Assembly (NCBI GenBank): GCA_026874595.1
Contig: CM049313.1
Coordinates: forward strand, 80,530,659 to 80,594,658
From: Sipunculus nudus
Taxonomy: Eukaryota; Annelida; Sipuncula; Golfingiida; Sipunculidae
Length of the DNA stretch: 64,000 nucleotides
Direction: 5' to 3'
Shown: positions 1 to 9,914 of the stretch, piece after piece
Layout of the letters: the number at the start of each line of letters is the position of its first letter
Position numbering within the stretch: position 1 is the stretch's first letter
Translations under genes and position numbers: made by a program
Notes under the pieces: model-generated
The model's database searches: none
What the model saw: the letters and a program-made list of their open reading frames with translations, nothing else
Told to the model about the DNA's origin: nothing

Positions 1-217
1 CTCTGTCTAACACGAACGCGGCTTCGCTTGCATTTCGGCATTCTGGACGTTCAACTCTTCAAGTTTCATTTTCAGTGCTTTTCTTATTTCCAGCACTCAA
101 GAATAGGAGAACTGCCAAGGATTCAGTTGGACTTCCTTTATTTTTATTTCTGTCCAAAAATGGATTATCCTGTGTAGGATGGCTACTAATAACAACACTA
201 TTAATGTCTCTCTATCC

Positions 218-245
<28 letters not shown>
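218..245 (+). repeat. (GTCT)n microsatellite
   Basis: Tetranucleotide tract about 190 bp before each A-type terminal hairpin. Equivalent tracts lie near 6090, 11954, 17812 and, in A', 52930. The Ser-Val-Cys-Leu open frames read through it are artefacts of the repeat. Confidence 0.95.
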
Positions 246-249
<4 letters not shown>

Positions 250-420
250 GTCTACTCCTCTTTGACTTTTGAAAATCAGCAAGACCTTATTCATATGTGC
301 TACTGTTTTCCCCATGATAGAGGTTTTTCATTTGATCAGATCCAAATGTTCCCTGTCTGTCTGCCTAGTAACTGTCCATCTATTTCGCTGTCTTATTTCC
401 GGTCACTTCCGGCAAGCGTT

Positions 421-438
421 CGACCTCAGGTCGTCTAG
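421..438 (+). repeat. A-type terminal hairpin plus CTAG
   Basis: CGACC-TCA-GGTCG (421-433), one T, then CTAG (435-438) followed by T. It sits immediately before the tetranucleotide tract that starts the next unit. Hairpin plus CTRR followed by T is the classic form of a Helitron 3' end. The stem is short for that class, so I treat the match as suggestive. Confidence 0.75.
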
Positions 439-440
439 TT

Positions 441-464
441 TGTCTGTCTGTCTGTCTGTCTGTT
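441..464 (+). repeat. (GTCT)n microsatellite at the unit 5' end
   Basis: Tetranucleotide tract directly after the terminal CTAG. B, C and E units carry (GTTT)n/(GTCT)n mixtures at the same place, followed by a box around CTACAGG. Confidence 0.93.
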
Positions 465-579
465 TATTTGTCTGTATGTACACGCTCTACAGGCCACAGT
501 TTTTAAGCAATCGCTCTGAAACTTATGCATTAGGTGTAAGATTGGTTCTCCTCGGAGCCTATTGTTTTTGGTCATGATC

Positions 580-603
580 GGTCAAAGGTCAAGGTCAAGG
601 TCA
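580..603 (+). promoter_or_regulatory. AGGTCA cluster in family A (representative)
   Basis: GGTCA-A-AGGTCA-AGGTCA-AGGTCA: a DR1 followed by contiguous repeats, including TCAAGGTCA. These are half-site patterns of nuclear receptors (DR1: HNF4, RXR and COUP-TF classes; TCAAGGTCA: NR5A and ERR classes). Binding is inferred from the motif only. It lies just after GCCTATTGTTTTTGG, a block shared by all families. Confidence 0.6.
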
Positions 604-871
604 CCAAAAAAACTAACATTTTTACTTTCTTCATATCTTTGTCAATAATAATCGTAGCCGCATAATCTGTAGCTCATTTTATTCCTCTTAATGTTAGCTT
701 TCCAAGTGCTAGCAAATTTTTTCTGGTCGATTGTTACCATCGTAACGTATTTTTGGGGGAAAATCAGAAAATTCGAAAATTTCACTCAAAATTTTTCATT
801 TTTTAAGTTAGAGAGGTCTAGTTTTTTGCATTGTGTAGCATTTAATATGCTCTATGGAAAATTAACGGGAG

Positions 872-908
872 TCTCGCAAAATCTCGTGCCATTTGTCGTC
901 AAATGAGA
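872..908 (+). repeat. 37-bp TCTCG box, first in A1
   Basis: TCTCG at offsets 1 and 11, TGTCG at 23, TGAGA at 33. The same spacing recurs at 1332-1368, 1480-1516 and 1629-1665 in this unit, in modules that otherwise differ strongly. Confidence 0.85.
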
Positions 909-1030
909 CTTTTCGAGATTTCATTAAAAACGATTTAGAGTTGGCAGTTTTACAGCTAATGTTCTAAAAGTGACATATTTTCTGTTTTTCTGTATTATCT
1001 CGAACTTGTTTTTTCATTTTTTTGAAATTA

Positions 1031-1049
1031 GCCACCAGGGGGCGTGGTA
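1031..1049 (+). promoter_or_regulatory. CTCF-like box in A1 (also A2-A4, A')
   Basis: GCCACCAGGGGGCGTGGTA resembles the CTCF core (CCACYAGRGGGCGC-like). Equivalent boxes start at 6902, 12763, 18620 and 47890, all in the same orientation. Occupancy is not shown by sequence. Confidence 0.6.
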
Positions 1050-1180
1050 CTGGAAACACTGCAACTTACCATTTTTCTGCAATACCAAAAAAAAATATTA
1101 AACGTGGCACAATGTTTACTGTCTTATCTGAAACTAGGATCGTCGGCTTATTCCTGCGTACATGTAGCTTTTGCGCTGCT

Positions 1181-1194
1181 GTTACCATGGTAAC
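1181..1194 (+). promoter_or_regulatory. X-box-like palindrome (RFX type)
   Basis: GTTACCATGGTAAC is a perfect 14-bp palindrome fitting the RFX X-box pattern GTTNCCATGGNAAC. Same in A2 (7051), A3 (12912), A4 (18769) and near 48040 in A'. A second, imperfect one, GTTACCATCGTAAC, lies at 733-746. B and C carry the related GTTACCATGGTTAC. Confidence 0.55.
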
Positions 1195-1888
1195 CAAATT
1201 TTGGGGTAAAACTTGGCAATCTGAAAATAATAACTTTTTTTGCTTCTATCTCTGTTAATATTTATACTACAAGTGTCTAGTTTTCTGCATGAGGTAGCAT
1301 TTCCCTTGCCACTAATGCAGTTAATTGCAAGTCTCGTAGAATCTCGCTCTGTTTTCCGTCAAACGAGAAATTACGAGATTTCACAGAAATGCATATAACT
1401 TGGTCACCTTTTCGGCTAAAGAGGAGTAGTTTTCAGCATTTTGTTGCGTTTTGGGAGCTTAACAAGATAATAACTTATATCTCGCCACATCTCGTACCAT
1501 CTCCCGCCAAACGAGAATATTCGAGAATTCGAACAAATGTCTATATCTCTGTCATTTGAATGCCAGAGATTTTATTTTTTCTATTGTTCAAGATTCACTT
1601 GACTAGTTTGAAGTGACAAAATTGAATATCTCGTCATATCTCGCATCATTTCTTGTCAAACGAGAACATGGGACCATTCAAAGATACGCCTATAATTCTG
1701 TTATTTTAATGCTGAAGACCTTTAGTTTTCAGCATTCGATAGCGTCTAACACTCTCGGTCACATTAATATGTTTATATTGTAAGTTTCGTCAAATCTGGG
1801 ATCGTTTTTTTCTTCAAATAAAAAAGTACATCCTATTGCCGTGACCATAAGTGGCGGCAGTATGTGATAGTAAATGTCGGCAGGAGCA

Positions 1889-2086
1889 TTACACTTGACA
1901 GTTGGAGCCGTGTTCTATGGGTGTGCGATGGCCCATGAAGAAGACTTCTATTGTGTTGTTATCGTCTTCCTTTGATTGCTGCTTCGTAAGCTTCACAGAC
2001 CAGCGCCAACCACCTGGTTGCCATGTGTCCTCAATGTAAACAACCTTTGCTGTTTTCCTTTCCCTAAGATATGTATGGTAGCCTGT
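1889..2086 (-). pseudogene. Possible exon relic, 65 codons, in A1
   Basis: Minus-strand segment open from stop to stop, without a start codon near its 5' end. It reads as ordinary protein, with a W-Q-P-G-G-W-R-W stretch at about residues 22-29, a basic/acidic middle (KLTKQQSKEDD) and a hydrophobic EVFFMGH. The preceding bases on this strand end in AACAG, acceptor-like. I do not recognise the family. A2 and A3 each carry a one-base GG-to-G loss that breaks the frame, which could be decay or sequencing error. It may simply be chance. Confidence 0.3.
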
Positions 2087-2200
2087 TCACTTGTCCTTAG
2101 ATTGTTTATTGTTGGTGTATTGAAGTAAAATAAAATGCCAGGTTTTCCTGCAAATTGATTGTAAATTGAATAAAATCATACAAGAACCAACCAATGTTCT

Positions 2201-4050
2201 ATGACCACTATTTCAGATTTGAGATCAGAACAATTGATTTCTGCATAAACCACTATGACCAGATTTGATAAACTTTAAAGTGGTCTATATTTTTTTCTGA
2301 AGAAGTTGAGCTATATGCTTGGAGATGCCAGCCAGTGGGTGTGAATGGATTGCAATGAAACCCAAGCCAGGTGTTTGTGAAGAGTCTGGTGGAGATGAAG
2401 GGGGCCAAAACCTATTTGACTGTGTATAAGCATAAACTGGCCTGAAATCAGGTTTCTGGGGGCTTGAAATTCTTGTTTGTGTCAACAGGGTAATATTATC
2501 TTGTTTCCCCTGTATATACACCTTGAATTGGGCCTAATGACACCTAAACCATGTTTTAGGGACCATCATTACAGATTTGAGGGAAAAAAAAAATGGATTT
2601 TCCCTGTATATCACTATGTTCACTGTGTCCAGATTTGGAAATTCAAACTGGCCCTAATTTTTTTTTCTGAGGGAGTTGAGCCAAATGCTTGGTGATGCCA
2701 GCCAGTGGGTGTAAATGGATTGCAATGATACCCAAACCAGGAGTGTGTGTTGAGTTTTGTGGATATGAAGGGGGCCAGAACCTATCTGACTGTGTATAAG
2801 CATAAACTGGCCTGAAATCAGGTTTCTGGGGGCATGAAATTTTTGTTTGTGGGAACAGGGTAATATTATCTTGTTTCCCTGTATATACACCCTAAACTGG
2901 GTCTAATGACACCAAAACCAGGTTTGTGGGACCATCAGTACAGATTTGAGGGGGGAAAATGGATTTTCTCTGTATATCACTATGTTCACTGTGTCCAGAT
3001 TTGGAACAAACTGGCCCTAATTTTTTTCTGAGGGAGTTGAGCCAAATGCTTGGTGATGCCAGCCAGTGGGTGTAAATGGATTGCAATGATACCCAAACCA
3101 GGAGTGTGTGTTGAGTTTTGTGGGGATGAGGGGGGCCAGAACCTATTTGACTGTGTATAAGCATAAACTGGCCTGAAATCAGGTTTCTGGGGGCATGAAA
3201 TTTTTGTTTGTGGGAACAGGGTAATATTATCTTGTTTCCCTGTATATACACACTAAACTGGGCCTAATGACACCAAAACCAGGTTTGTGGGACCATCAGT
3301 ACAGATTTGAGGGGAAAAAATGATTTTTTCTGTATATCACTATGTCCACTGTGTCCAGATTTGGAAATTCAAACTGGCCCTAATTTTTTTCTGAGGGAGT
3401 TGAGCCAAATGCTTGGTGATGCCAGCCAGTGGGTGTAAATGGATTGCAATGATACCCAAACCAGGAGTGTGTGTTGAGTTTTGTGGGGATGAGGGGGGCC
3501 AGAACCTATTTGACTGTGTATAAGCATAAACTGGCCTGAAATCAGGTTTCTGGGGGCATGAAATTTTTGTTTGTGGGAACAGGGTAATATTATCTTGTTT
3601 CCCTGTATATACACACTAAACTGGGCCTAATGACACCAAAACCAGGTTTGTGGGACCATCAGTACAGATTTGAGGGGAAAAAATGGATTTTTTCTGTATA
3701 TCACTATGTCCACTGTGTCCAGATTTGGAAATTCAAACTGGCCCTAATTTTTTTTCTGAGAGATTTGAACCAAATGCTTTGAGATTCCAGCCAGTGGGTG
3801 TAAATGGATTGCAATGATAGCCAAACCAGGTGTGTGTGATGAGTCTGGTGGAGATGAGGTGGTCCAAAACACTATTTGCCTGTGTATAATAAGCCATATA
3901 CTGTACTCAGCTGAAATCAGCTTTCTGGGGGCTTGAAATGTTTGCTGGTGGGAACAAGGTAAAATTATCTTGTTATCATGGATATACACCCTAAAATGGG
4001 TCTAAGAACACCAAATACATGCATGTTGGACCATGAGTACAGATTTGAGG
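2201..4050 (+). repeat. ~364-bp sub-array in A1, five units, rearranged
   Basis: Units are marked by GCCAGTGGGT at 2331, 2701, 3062, 3425 and 3790 (spacings 370, 361, 363, 365), preceded by a degenerate half unit. Diagnostic bases show that the first unit begins as u1 and ends as u2, and that u4 is present twice, followed by u5. The count stays at five by one loss and one gain. Confidence 0.93.
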
Positions 4051-4226
4051 TAACAAATTGTCTGTCTATAAATTAAAAAAAATAAAATATCAAACTGTTA
4101 TAAACATGTATCAATATATTTAATAAAATCTCTTTTCATCCAATGAATTGCATCTTATTTTTTTATAAATAAACCATGATATTCAATTACATCCAGTAAT
4201 AAAAAATAAAAATAAAATGAATAAAA

Positions 4227-4276
4227 GTTTTTTTGTTTTTGTTTTTTTTTGGGGGGGGGGGGGGGTTTGTGTTTTT
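4227..4276 (+). repeat. Poly(T)/poly(G) tract in A1
   Basis: T-runs followed by 15 consecutive G (4251-4265), then another T-run and GCAG. Other copies have 18 G (10115-10132), 19 G (15974-15992) and 11 G (51077-51087). The length varies by slippage or sequencing error. The G-run can form a G-quadruplex in principle. The T-run plus GCAG resembles a splice acceptor, but no gene supports one. Confidence 0.9.
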
Positions 4277-4652
4277 TTTTGCAGTTAAATCCAGGCTTCT
4301 CTTTGGATCCCGGCGGTGGGCGAGTGTACAATGGACACCACACAACATTTGAAAGAACATTTTTTCTGCTGTTATTGGATGACCAAGTCTCTATGAATTT
4401 AAAAAAAAATATTTATTCCGTTATTCAAGATGACAGTGAAAATGACCCTATTTTTTCAATCATTCACCACTCTTTTCGAGCGTTCATCGAATAAGAAAGA
4501 GCCCGTCCCACCGCATTTCCTGCGAGGGTTCGTTTCTTCAGAGTCCAAACAATCCTACAGGGGCGGGGTTTAGTCCATCTCGTCTTAAATTTGTGTCCGG
4601 GGCACGGCAAACATTATGAAAGCGGACAAAAACTTTCATACGGCTGGTAAAT

Positions 4653-4681
4653 GCGTTTATATGTAAACGCGGGGAATTCCC
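4653..4681 (+). promoter_or_regulatory. Hairpin plus GGGAATTCCC palindrome in the A unit
   Basis: GCGTTTA-TATG-TAAACGC followed one base later by GGGAATTCCC, which fits the NF-kB (kappa-B) consensus. Present in every A copy read in this part. Function unknown; the match could be coincidental. Confidence 0.4.
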
Positions 4682-5194
4682 GGACAATTCACGGAGAGAT
4701 TTTATATGCAATGATACTTTTAATTACACGTTAAAATCATTTAAAATCTACCACTATATTACTCTAAAGACATTTATTCACTGTTAAATTACCGAAATAA
4801 TAACCAGCGCAAACAATGTGGGACTGCCACTAACACCAATCTGGATCACCAGCTAACATTGACTACCGATCTTACATCAGACGAAAACGCTAAACACTAT
4901 ATATTTTTTCAACAGTTTACTGTGCAAACCGTAACAAAACCATGCAGGATATCAAATTTACAGGTTCTTAAGGGAATATGATACAAAACATAAATTGTAC
5001 CTTTGCTCACATTTAATAATATCATCATGATGAATTCTCCCCGAATTCTCCAGCTGTCCGCGTTATAGATGTATATGTATTTATTAATGACAAAAATTGA
5101 CATACAATTTTATGGATACCCGTATAATTGCGGTTTTCTGGACCGTCCCAGCCCACAGGTAGGATAATATGGATTCCCGACAATATTCTAATGA

Positions 5195-5215
5195 CCGTTC
5201 CCTGAGCTGGAACGG
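5195..5215 (+). repeat. Inverted repeat CCGTTCC/GGAACGG
   Basis: Perfect 7-bp stem with a 7-nt loop in the unassigned part of A1; conserved in the other A copies. Confidence 0.7.
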
Positions 5216-6089
5216 GCTAAGAAGGTCCCTGTCATTTTTTTTAATTGTCAATTCCCAGGTTTTTCGGATAAAAAAATGGCCCAATCCTTCATTCAATCTC
5301 CAGCCTCTTCTGGCGTTCCGGGTTTAAAAAAGAGCCCGTCCCATGCCTATTTCAGCTAGGACTGCAAACTCTGGGGTCAAAACAACTCAACTACGGCTTG
5401 GGATTACTACCTTTCCTCTTAAATTTCCATCGCGCCCGTGTCAAGTGTACCGTTTTATTCACAAACGTGCGGCAGGCGCCAAAAAATTTGACAGCACCCC
5501 TCTCTCATCCCAGAATATATTTTTATATATGAAGTCCTAACCCACCACGGAACTAGGGCCTCAAATTTTTTTATCTTATTACTTACCACTTCAGACTCCT
5601 TAAAAGTCTCTCCTTTTTTAACCAAAGATTCCAATTTTTAAAATATATTAAATTTCACATTACAGATAACCTACACCAAGGGGACATTACAGTTAATCCG
5701 TGATGGGCAGGACTTCTTGGAATTTTATAATTCCCGGACGCAGGCTGACCGACTGCCTTTTTTCTTCAAGGACAGCCCTAATTTAAGCCATCATCAGACT
5801 TGAAGATGTCCTCAGGCCGACCTATTTGTCCAGGAATGAAAGGTCACGTCTCCCTTACCCAGCAGGTCGGGTCTCTGTCTAACACGAACGCGGCTTCGCT
5901 TGCATTTCGGCATTCTGGACGTTCAACTCTTCAAGTTTCATTTTCAGTGCTTTTCTTATTTCCAGCACTCAAGAATAGGAGAACTGCCAAGGATTCAGTT
6001 GGACTTCCTTTATTTTTATTTCTGTCCAAAAATGGATTATCCTGTGTAGGATGGCTACTAATAACAACACTATTAATGTCTCTCTATCC

Positions 6090-6121
<32 letters not shown>

Positions 6122-6292
6122 GTCTACTCCTCTTTGACTTTTGAAAATCAGCAAGACCTTATTCATATGTGCTACTGTTTTCCCCATGATAGAGGTTTTT
6201 CATTTGATCAGATCCAAATGTTCCCTGTCTGTCTGCCTAGTAACTGTCCATCTATTTCGCTGTCTTATTTCCGGTCACTTCCGGCAAGCGTT

Positions 6293-6310
6293 CGACCTCA
6301 GGTCGTCTAG
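6293..6310 (+). repeat. A-type terminal hairpin plus CTAG
   Basis: Same CGACC-TCA-GGTCG stem and CTAG at the end of A1. Confidence 0.75.
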
Positions 6311-8066
6311 TTTGTCTGTCTGTCTGTCTGTCTGTTTATTTGTCTGTATGTACACGCTCTACAGGCCACAGTTTTTAAGCAATCGCTCTGAAACTTATGC
6401 ATTAGGTGTAAGATTGGTTCTCCTCGGAGCCTATTGTTTTTGGTCATGATCGGTCAAAGGTCAAGGTCAAGGTCACCAAAAAAACTAACATTTTTACTTT
6501 CTTCATATCTTTGTCAATAATAATCGTAGCCGCATAATCTGTAGCTCATTTTATTCCTCTTAATGTTAGCTTTCCAAGTGCTAGCAAATTTTTCTGGTCG
6601 ATTGTTACCATCGTAACGTATTTTTGGGGGGAAAATCAGAAAATTCGAAAATTTCACTCAAAATTTTTCATTTTTTAAGTTAGAGAGGTCTAGTTTTTTG
6701 CATTGTGTAGCATTTAATATGCTCTATGGAAAATTAACGGGAGTCTCGCAAAATCTCGTGCCATTTGTCGTCAAATGAGACTTTTCGAGATTTCATTAAA
6801 AACGATTTAGAGTTGGCAGTTTTACAGCTAATGTTCTAAAAGTGACATATTTTCTGTTTTTCTGTATTATCTCGAACTTGTTTTTTCATTTTTTGAAATT
6901 AGCCACCAGGGGGCGTGGTACTGGAAACACTGCAACTTACCATTTTTCTGCAATACCAAAAAAAAATATTAAACGTGGCACAATGTTTACTGTCTTATCT
7001 GAAACTAGGATCGTCGGCTTATTCCTGCGTACATGTAGCTTTGCGCTGCTGTTACCATGGTAACCAAATTTTGGGGTAAAACTTGGCAATCTGAAAATAA
7101 TAACTTTTTTGCTTCTATCTCTGTTAATATTTATACTACAAGTGTCTAGTTTTCTGCATGAGGTAGCATTCCCTTGCCACTAATGCAGTTAATTGCAAGT
7201 CATCGTAGAATCTCGCTCTGTTTTCCGTCAAACGAGAAATTACGAGATTTCACAGAAATGCATATAACTTGGTCACCTTTTCGGCTAAAGAGGAGTAGTT
7301 TTCAGCATTTTGTTGCGTTTTGGGAGCTTAACAAGATAATAACTTATATCTCGCCACATCTCGTACCATCTCCCGCCAAACGAGAATATTCGAGAATTCG
7401 AACAAATGTCTATATCTCTGTCATTTGAATGCCAGAGATTTTATTTTTCTATTGTTCAAGATTCACTTGACTAGTTTGAAGTGACAAAATTGAATATCTC
7501 GTCATATCTCGCATCATTTCTTGTCAAACGAGAACATGGGACCATTCAAAGATACGCCTATAATTCTGTTATTTTAATGCTGAAGACCTTTAGTTTTCAG
7601 CATTCGATAGCGTCTAACACTCTCGGTCACATTAATATGTTTATATTGTAAGTTTCGTCAAATCTGGGATCGTTTTTTCTTCAAATAAAAAAGTACATCC
7701 TATTGCCGTGACCATAAGTGGCGGCAGTATGTGATAGTAAATGTCGGCAGGAGCATTACACTTGACAGTTGGAGCCGTGTTCTATGGGTGTGCGATGCCC
7801 ATGAAGAAGACTTCTATTGTGTTGTTATCGTCTTCCTTTGATTGCTGCTTCGTAAGCTTCACAGACCAGCGCCAACCACCTGGTTGCCATGTGTCCTCAA
7901 TGTAAACAACCTTTGCTGTTTTCCTTTCCCTAAGATATGTATGGTAGCCTGTTCACTTGTCCTTAGATTGTTTATTGTTGGTGTATTGAAGTAAAATAAA
8001 ATGCCAGGTTTTCCTGCAAATTGATTGTAAATTGAATAAAATCTTACAAGAACCAACCAATGTTCT

Positions 8067-9914
8067 ATGACCACTATTTCAGATTTGAGAACAGAACAAT
8101 TGATTTCTGCATAAACCACTATGACCAGATTTGATAAACTTTAAAGTGGTCTATAATTTTTTTCTGAAGAAGTTGAGCTATATGCTTGGAGATGCCAGCC
8201 AGTGGGTGTGAATGGATTGCAATGAAACCCAAGCCAGGTGTTTGTGAAGAGTCTGGTGGAGATGAAGGGGGCCAAAACCTATTTGACTGTGTATAAGCAT
8301 AAACTGGCCTGAAATCAGGTTTCTGGGGGCATGAAATTTTTGTTTGTGGGAACAGGGTAATATTTTCTTGTTTCCCTGTATATACACCCTAAACTGGGCC
8401 TAATGACACCAAAACCAGGTTTGTGGGACCATCAGTACAGATTTGAGGGGGGAAAATGGATTTTATCTGTATATCACTATGTTCACTGTGTCCAGATTTG
8501 GAAATTCAAACTGGTCCTAATTTTTTTCTGATGGAGTTGAGCCAAATGCTTTGAGATACCAGCCAGTGGGTGTAAATGGATTGCAATGATACCAAACCAG
8601 GTGTGTGTGTTGAGTTTTGTGGAGATGAGGGGGGCCAGAACCTATCTGACTGTGTATAAGCATAAACTGGCCTGAAATCAGGTTTCTGGGGGCTTGAAAT
8701 TCTTGTTTGTGTCAACAGGGTAATATTATCTTGTTTCCCTGTATATACACCTTGAATTGGGCCTAATGACACCTAAACCATGTTTTAGGGACCATCATTA
8801 CAGATTTGAGGGAAAAAAAAATGGATTTTCCCTGTATATCACTATGTTCACTGTGGTCCAGATTTGGAAATTCAAACTGGCCCTAATTTTTTTTCTGAGG
8901 GAGTTGAGCCAAATGCTTGGTGATGCCAGCCAGTGGGTGTAAATGGATTGCAATGATACCCAAACCAGGAGTGTGTGTTGAGTTTGTGGATATGAAGGGG
9001 GCCAGAACCTATTTGACTGTGTATAAGCATAAACTGGCCTGAAATCAGGTTTCTGGGGGCATGAAATTTTTGTTTGTGGGAACAGGGTAATATTATCTTG
9101 TTTCCCTGTATATACACCCTAAACTGGGTCTAATGACACCAAAACCAGGTTTGTGGGACCATCAGTACAGATTTGAGGGGGAAAATGGATTTTCTCTGTA
9201 TATCACTATGTTCACTGTGTCCAGATTTGGAAATTCAAACTGGCCCTAATTTTTTTCTGAGGGAGTTGAGCCAAATGCTTTGGTGATGCCAGCCAGTGGG
9301 TGTAAATGGATTGCAATGATACCCAAACCAGGAGTGTGTGTTGAGTTTTGTGGGGATGAGGGGGGCCAGAACCTATTTGACTGTGTATAAGCATAAACTG
9401 GCCTGAAATCAGGTTTCTGGGGGCATGAATTTTTGTTTGTGGGAACAGGGTAATATTATCTTGTTTCCCTGTATATACACACTAAACTGGGCCTAATGAC
9501 ACCAAAACCAGGTTGTGGGACCATCAGTACAGATTTGAGGGGAAAAAATTGGATTTTTTCTGTATATCACTATGTCCACTGTGTCCAGATTTGGAAATTC
9601 AAACTGGCCCTAATTTTTTTTCTGAGAGATTTGAACCAAATGCTTTGAGATTCCAGCCAGTGGGTGTAATGGATTGCAATGATAGCCAAACCAGGTGTGT
9701 GTGATGAGTCTGGTGGAGATGAGGTGGTCCAAAACACTATTTGCCTGTGTATAATAAGCCATATACTGTACTCAGCTGAAATCAGCTTTCTGGGGGCTTG
9801 AAATGTTTGCTGGTGGGAACAAGGTAAAATTATCTTGTTATCATGGATATACACCCTAAAATGGTCTAAGAACACCAAATACATGCATGTTGGACCATGA
9901 GTACAGATTTGAGG
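8067..9914 (+). repeat. ~364-bp sub-array in A2, five units
   Basis: GCCAGTGGGT markers at 8198, 8562, 8929, 9292 and 9656. The order u1-u2-u3-u4-u5 is recognisable from diagnostic bases: GGGGGCATG versus GGGGGCTTG, GGATATGAAGG versus GGGGATGAGG, and TTCCAGCC in u5. Confidence 0.94.

Larger units (their letters stand above)
1..438 (+). repeat. 3' tail of a family A unit
   Basis: This is the end of a ~5.86 kb tandem unit whose body lies before the window. It matches positions 5873-6310, 11736-12173 and 17593-18030. It contains a (GTCT)n tract at 218-245, a second short GTCTGTCTG at about 354, and a terminal hairpin followed by CTAG at 421-438. Short open frames here come from the tetranucleotide tract and are not genes. 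The unit boundary at 438/439 is my choice, set just after CTAG; any phase is equally valid for a tandem array. Confidence 0.93.
4277..5870. other. Unassigned part of the A unit
   Basis: About 1.6 kb with no recognisable gene in any A copy. It contains a perfect hairpin GCGTTTA-TATG-TAAACGC (4653-4670), the palindrome GGGAATTCCC (4672-4681), a hairpin CCGTTCC...GGAACGG (5195-5215), and two segments starting GAGCCCGTCCCA at 4499 and 5332 that look like an old duplication. The equivalent regions are about 10140-11733, 16000-17590 and 51110-52690. Confidence 0.7.
439..6310 (+). repeat. Family A tandem unit 1 (5872 bp)
   Basis: Full unit of the large tandem repeat. In order it holds: a (GTCT)n tract; a ~1.4 kb core of diverged modules related to families B and C (to about 1860) with an AGGTCA cluster, a CTCF-like box, two X-box-like palindromes and four 37-bp TCTCG boxes; a ~340-bp stretch with a minus-strand open segment; the ~364-bp sub-array (2201-4050); an AT-rich stretch with poly(T)/poly(G) (to 4276); about 1.6 kb without recognised function (4277-5870); and the 3' tail. 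Neighbouring units differ from it mainly by single-base indels. It is the only A unit here with a rearranged sub-array. No transposase or other protein is recognisable. Confidence 0.95.

Noticed and set aside
415-433. GTTCGACC as a tRNA/SINE B-box
   Set aside because: No matching A-box or tRNA fold upstream; the sequence is better explained as the terminal hairpin.
97-577. Open frames with SVCLSVCL or DRQTDRQT repeats
   Set aside because: They are translations of (GTCT)n tracts, recur in every unit and have no gene-like content.
2285-3989. Minus-strand frames with MYIQGNKIILPCSHKQKF-like starts in the ~364-bp sub-array
   Set aside because: They follow the sub-repeat period, are broken differently in each copy by small indels, and resemble no protein family I know.
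4249-4494. Plus-strand frame after poly(G) with a T-run/GCAG acceptor-like site
   Set aside because: It looks somewhat protein-like, but A3 and A' carry one-base indels that break it and A' also has a nonsynonymous change; no homology is recognised.
4909-5103. 64-residue minus-strand frame conserved in several A copies
   Set aside because: AT-rich low-complexity content and no domain; A3 extends it in a different frame context. Conservation is explained by unit homogenisation.
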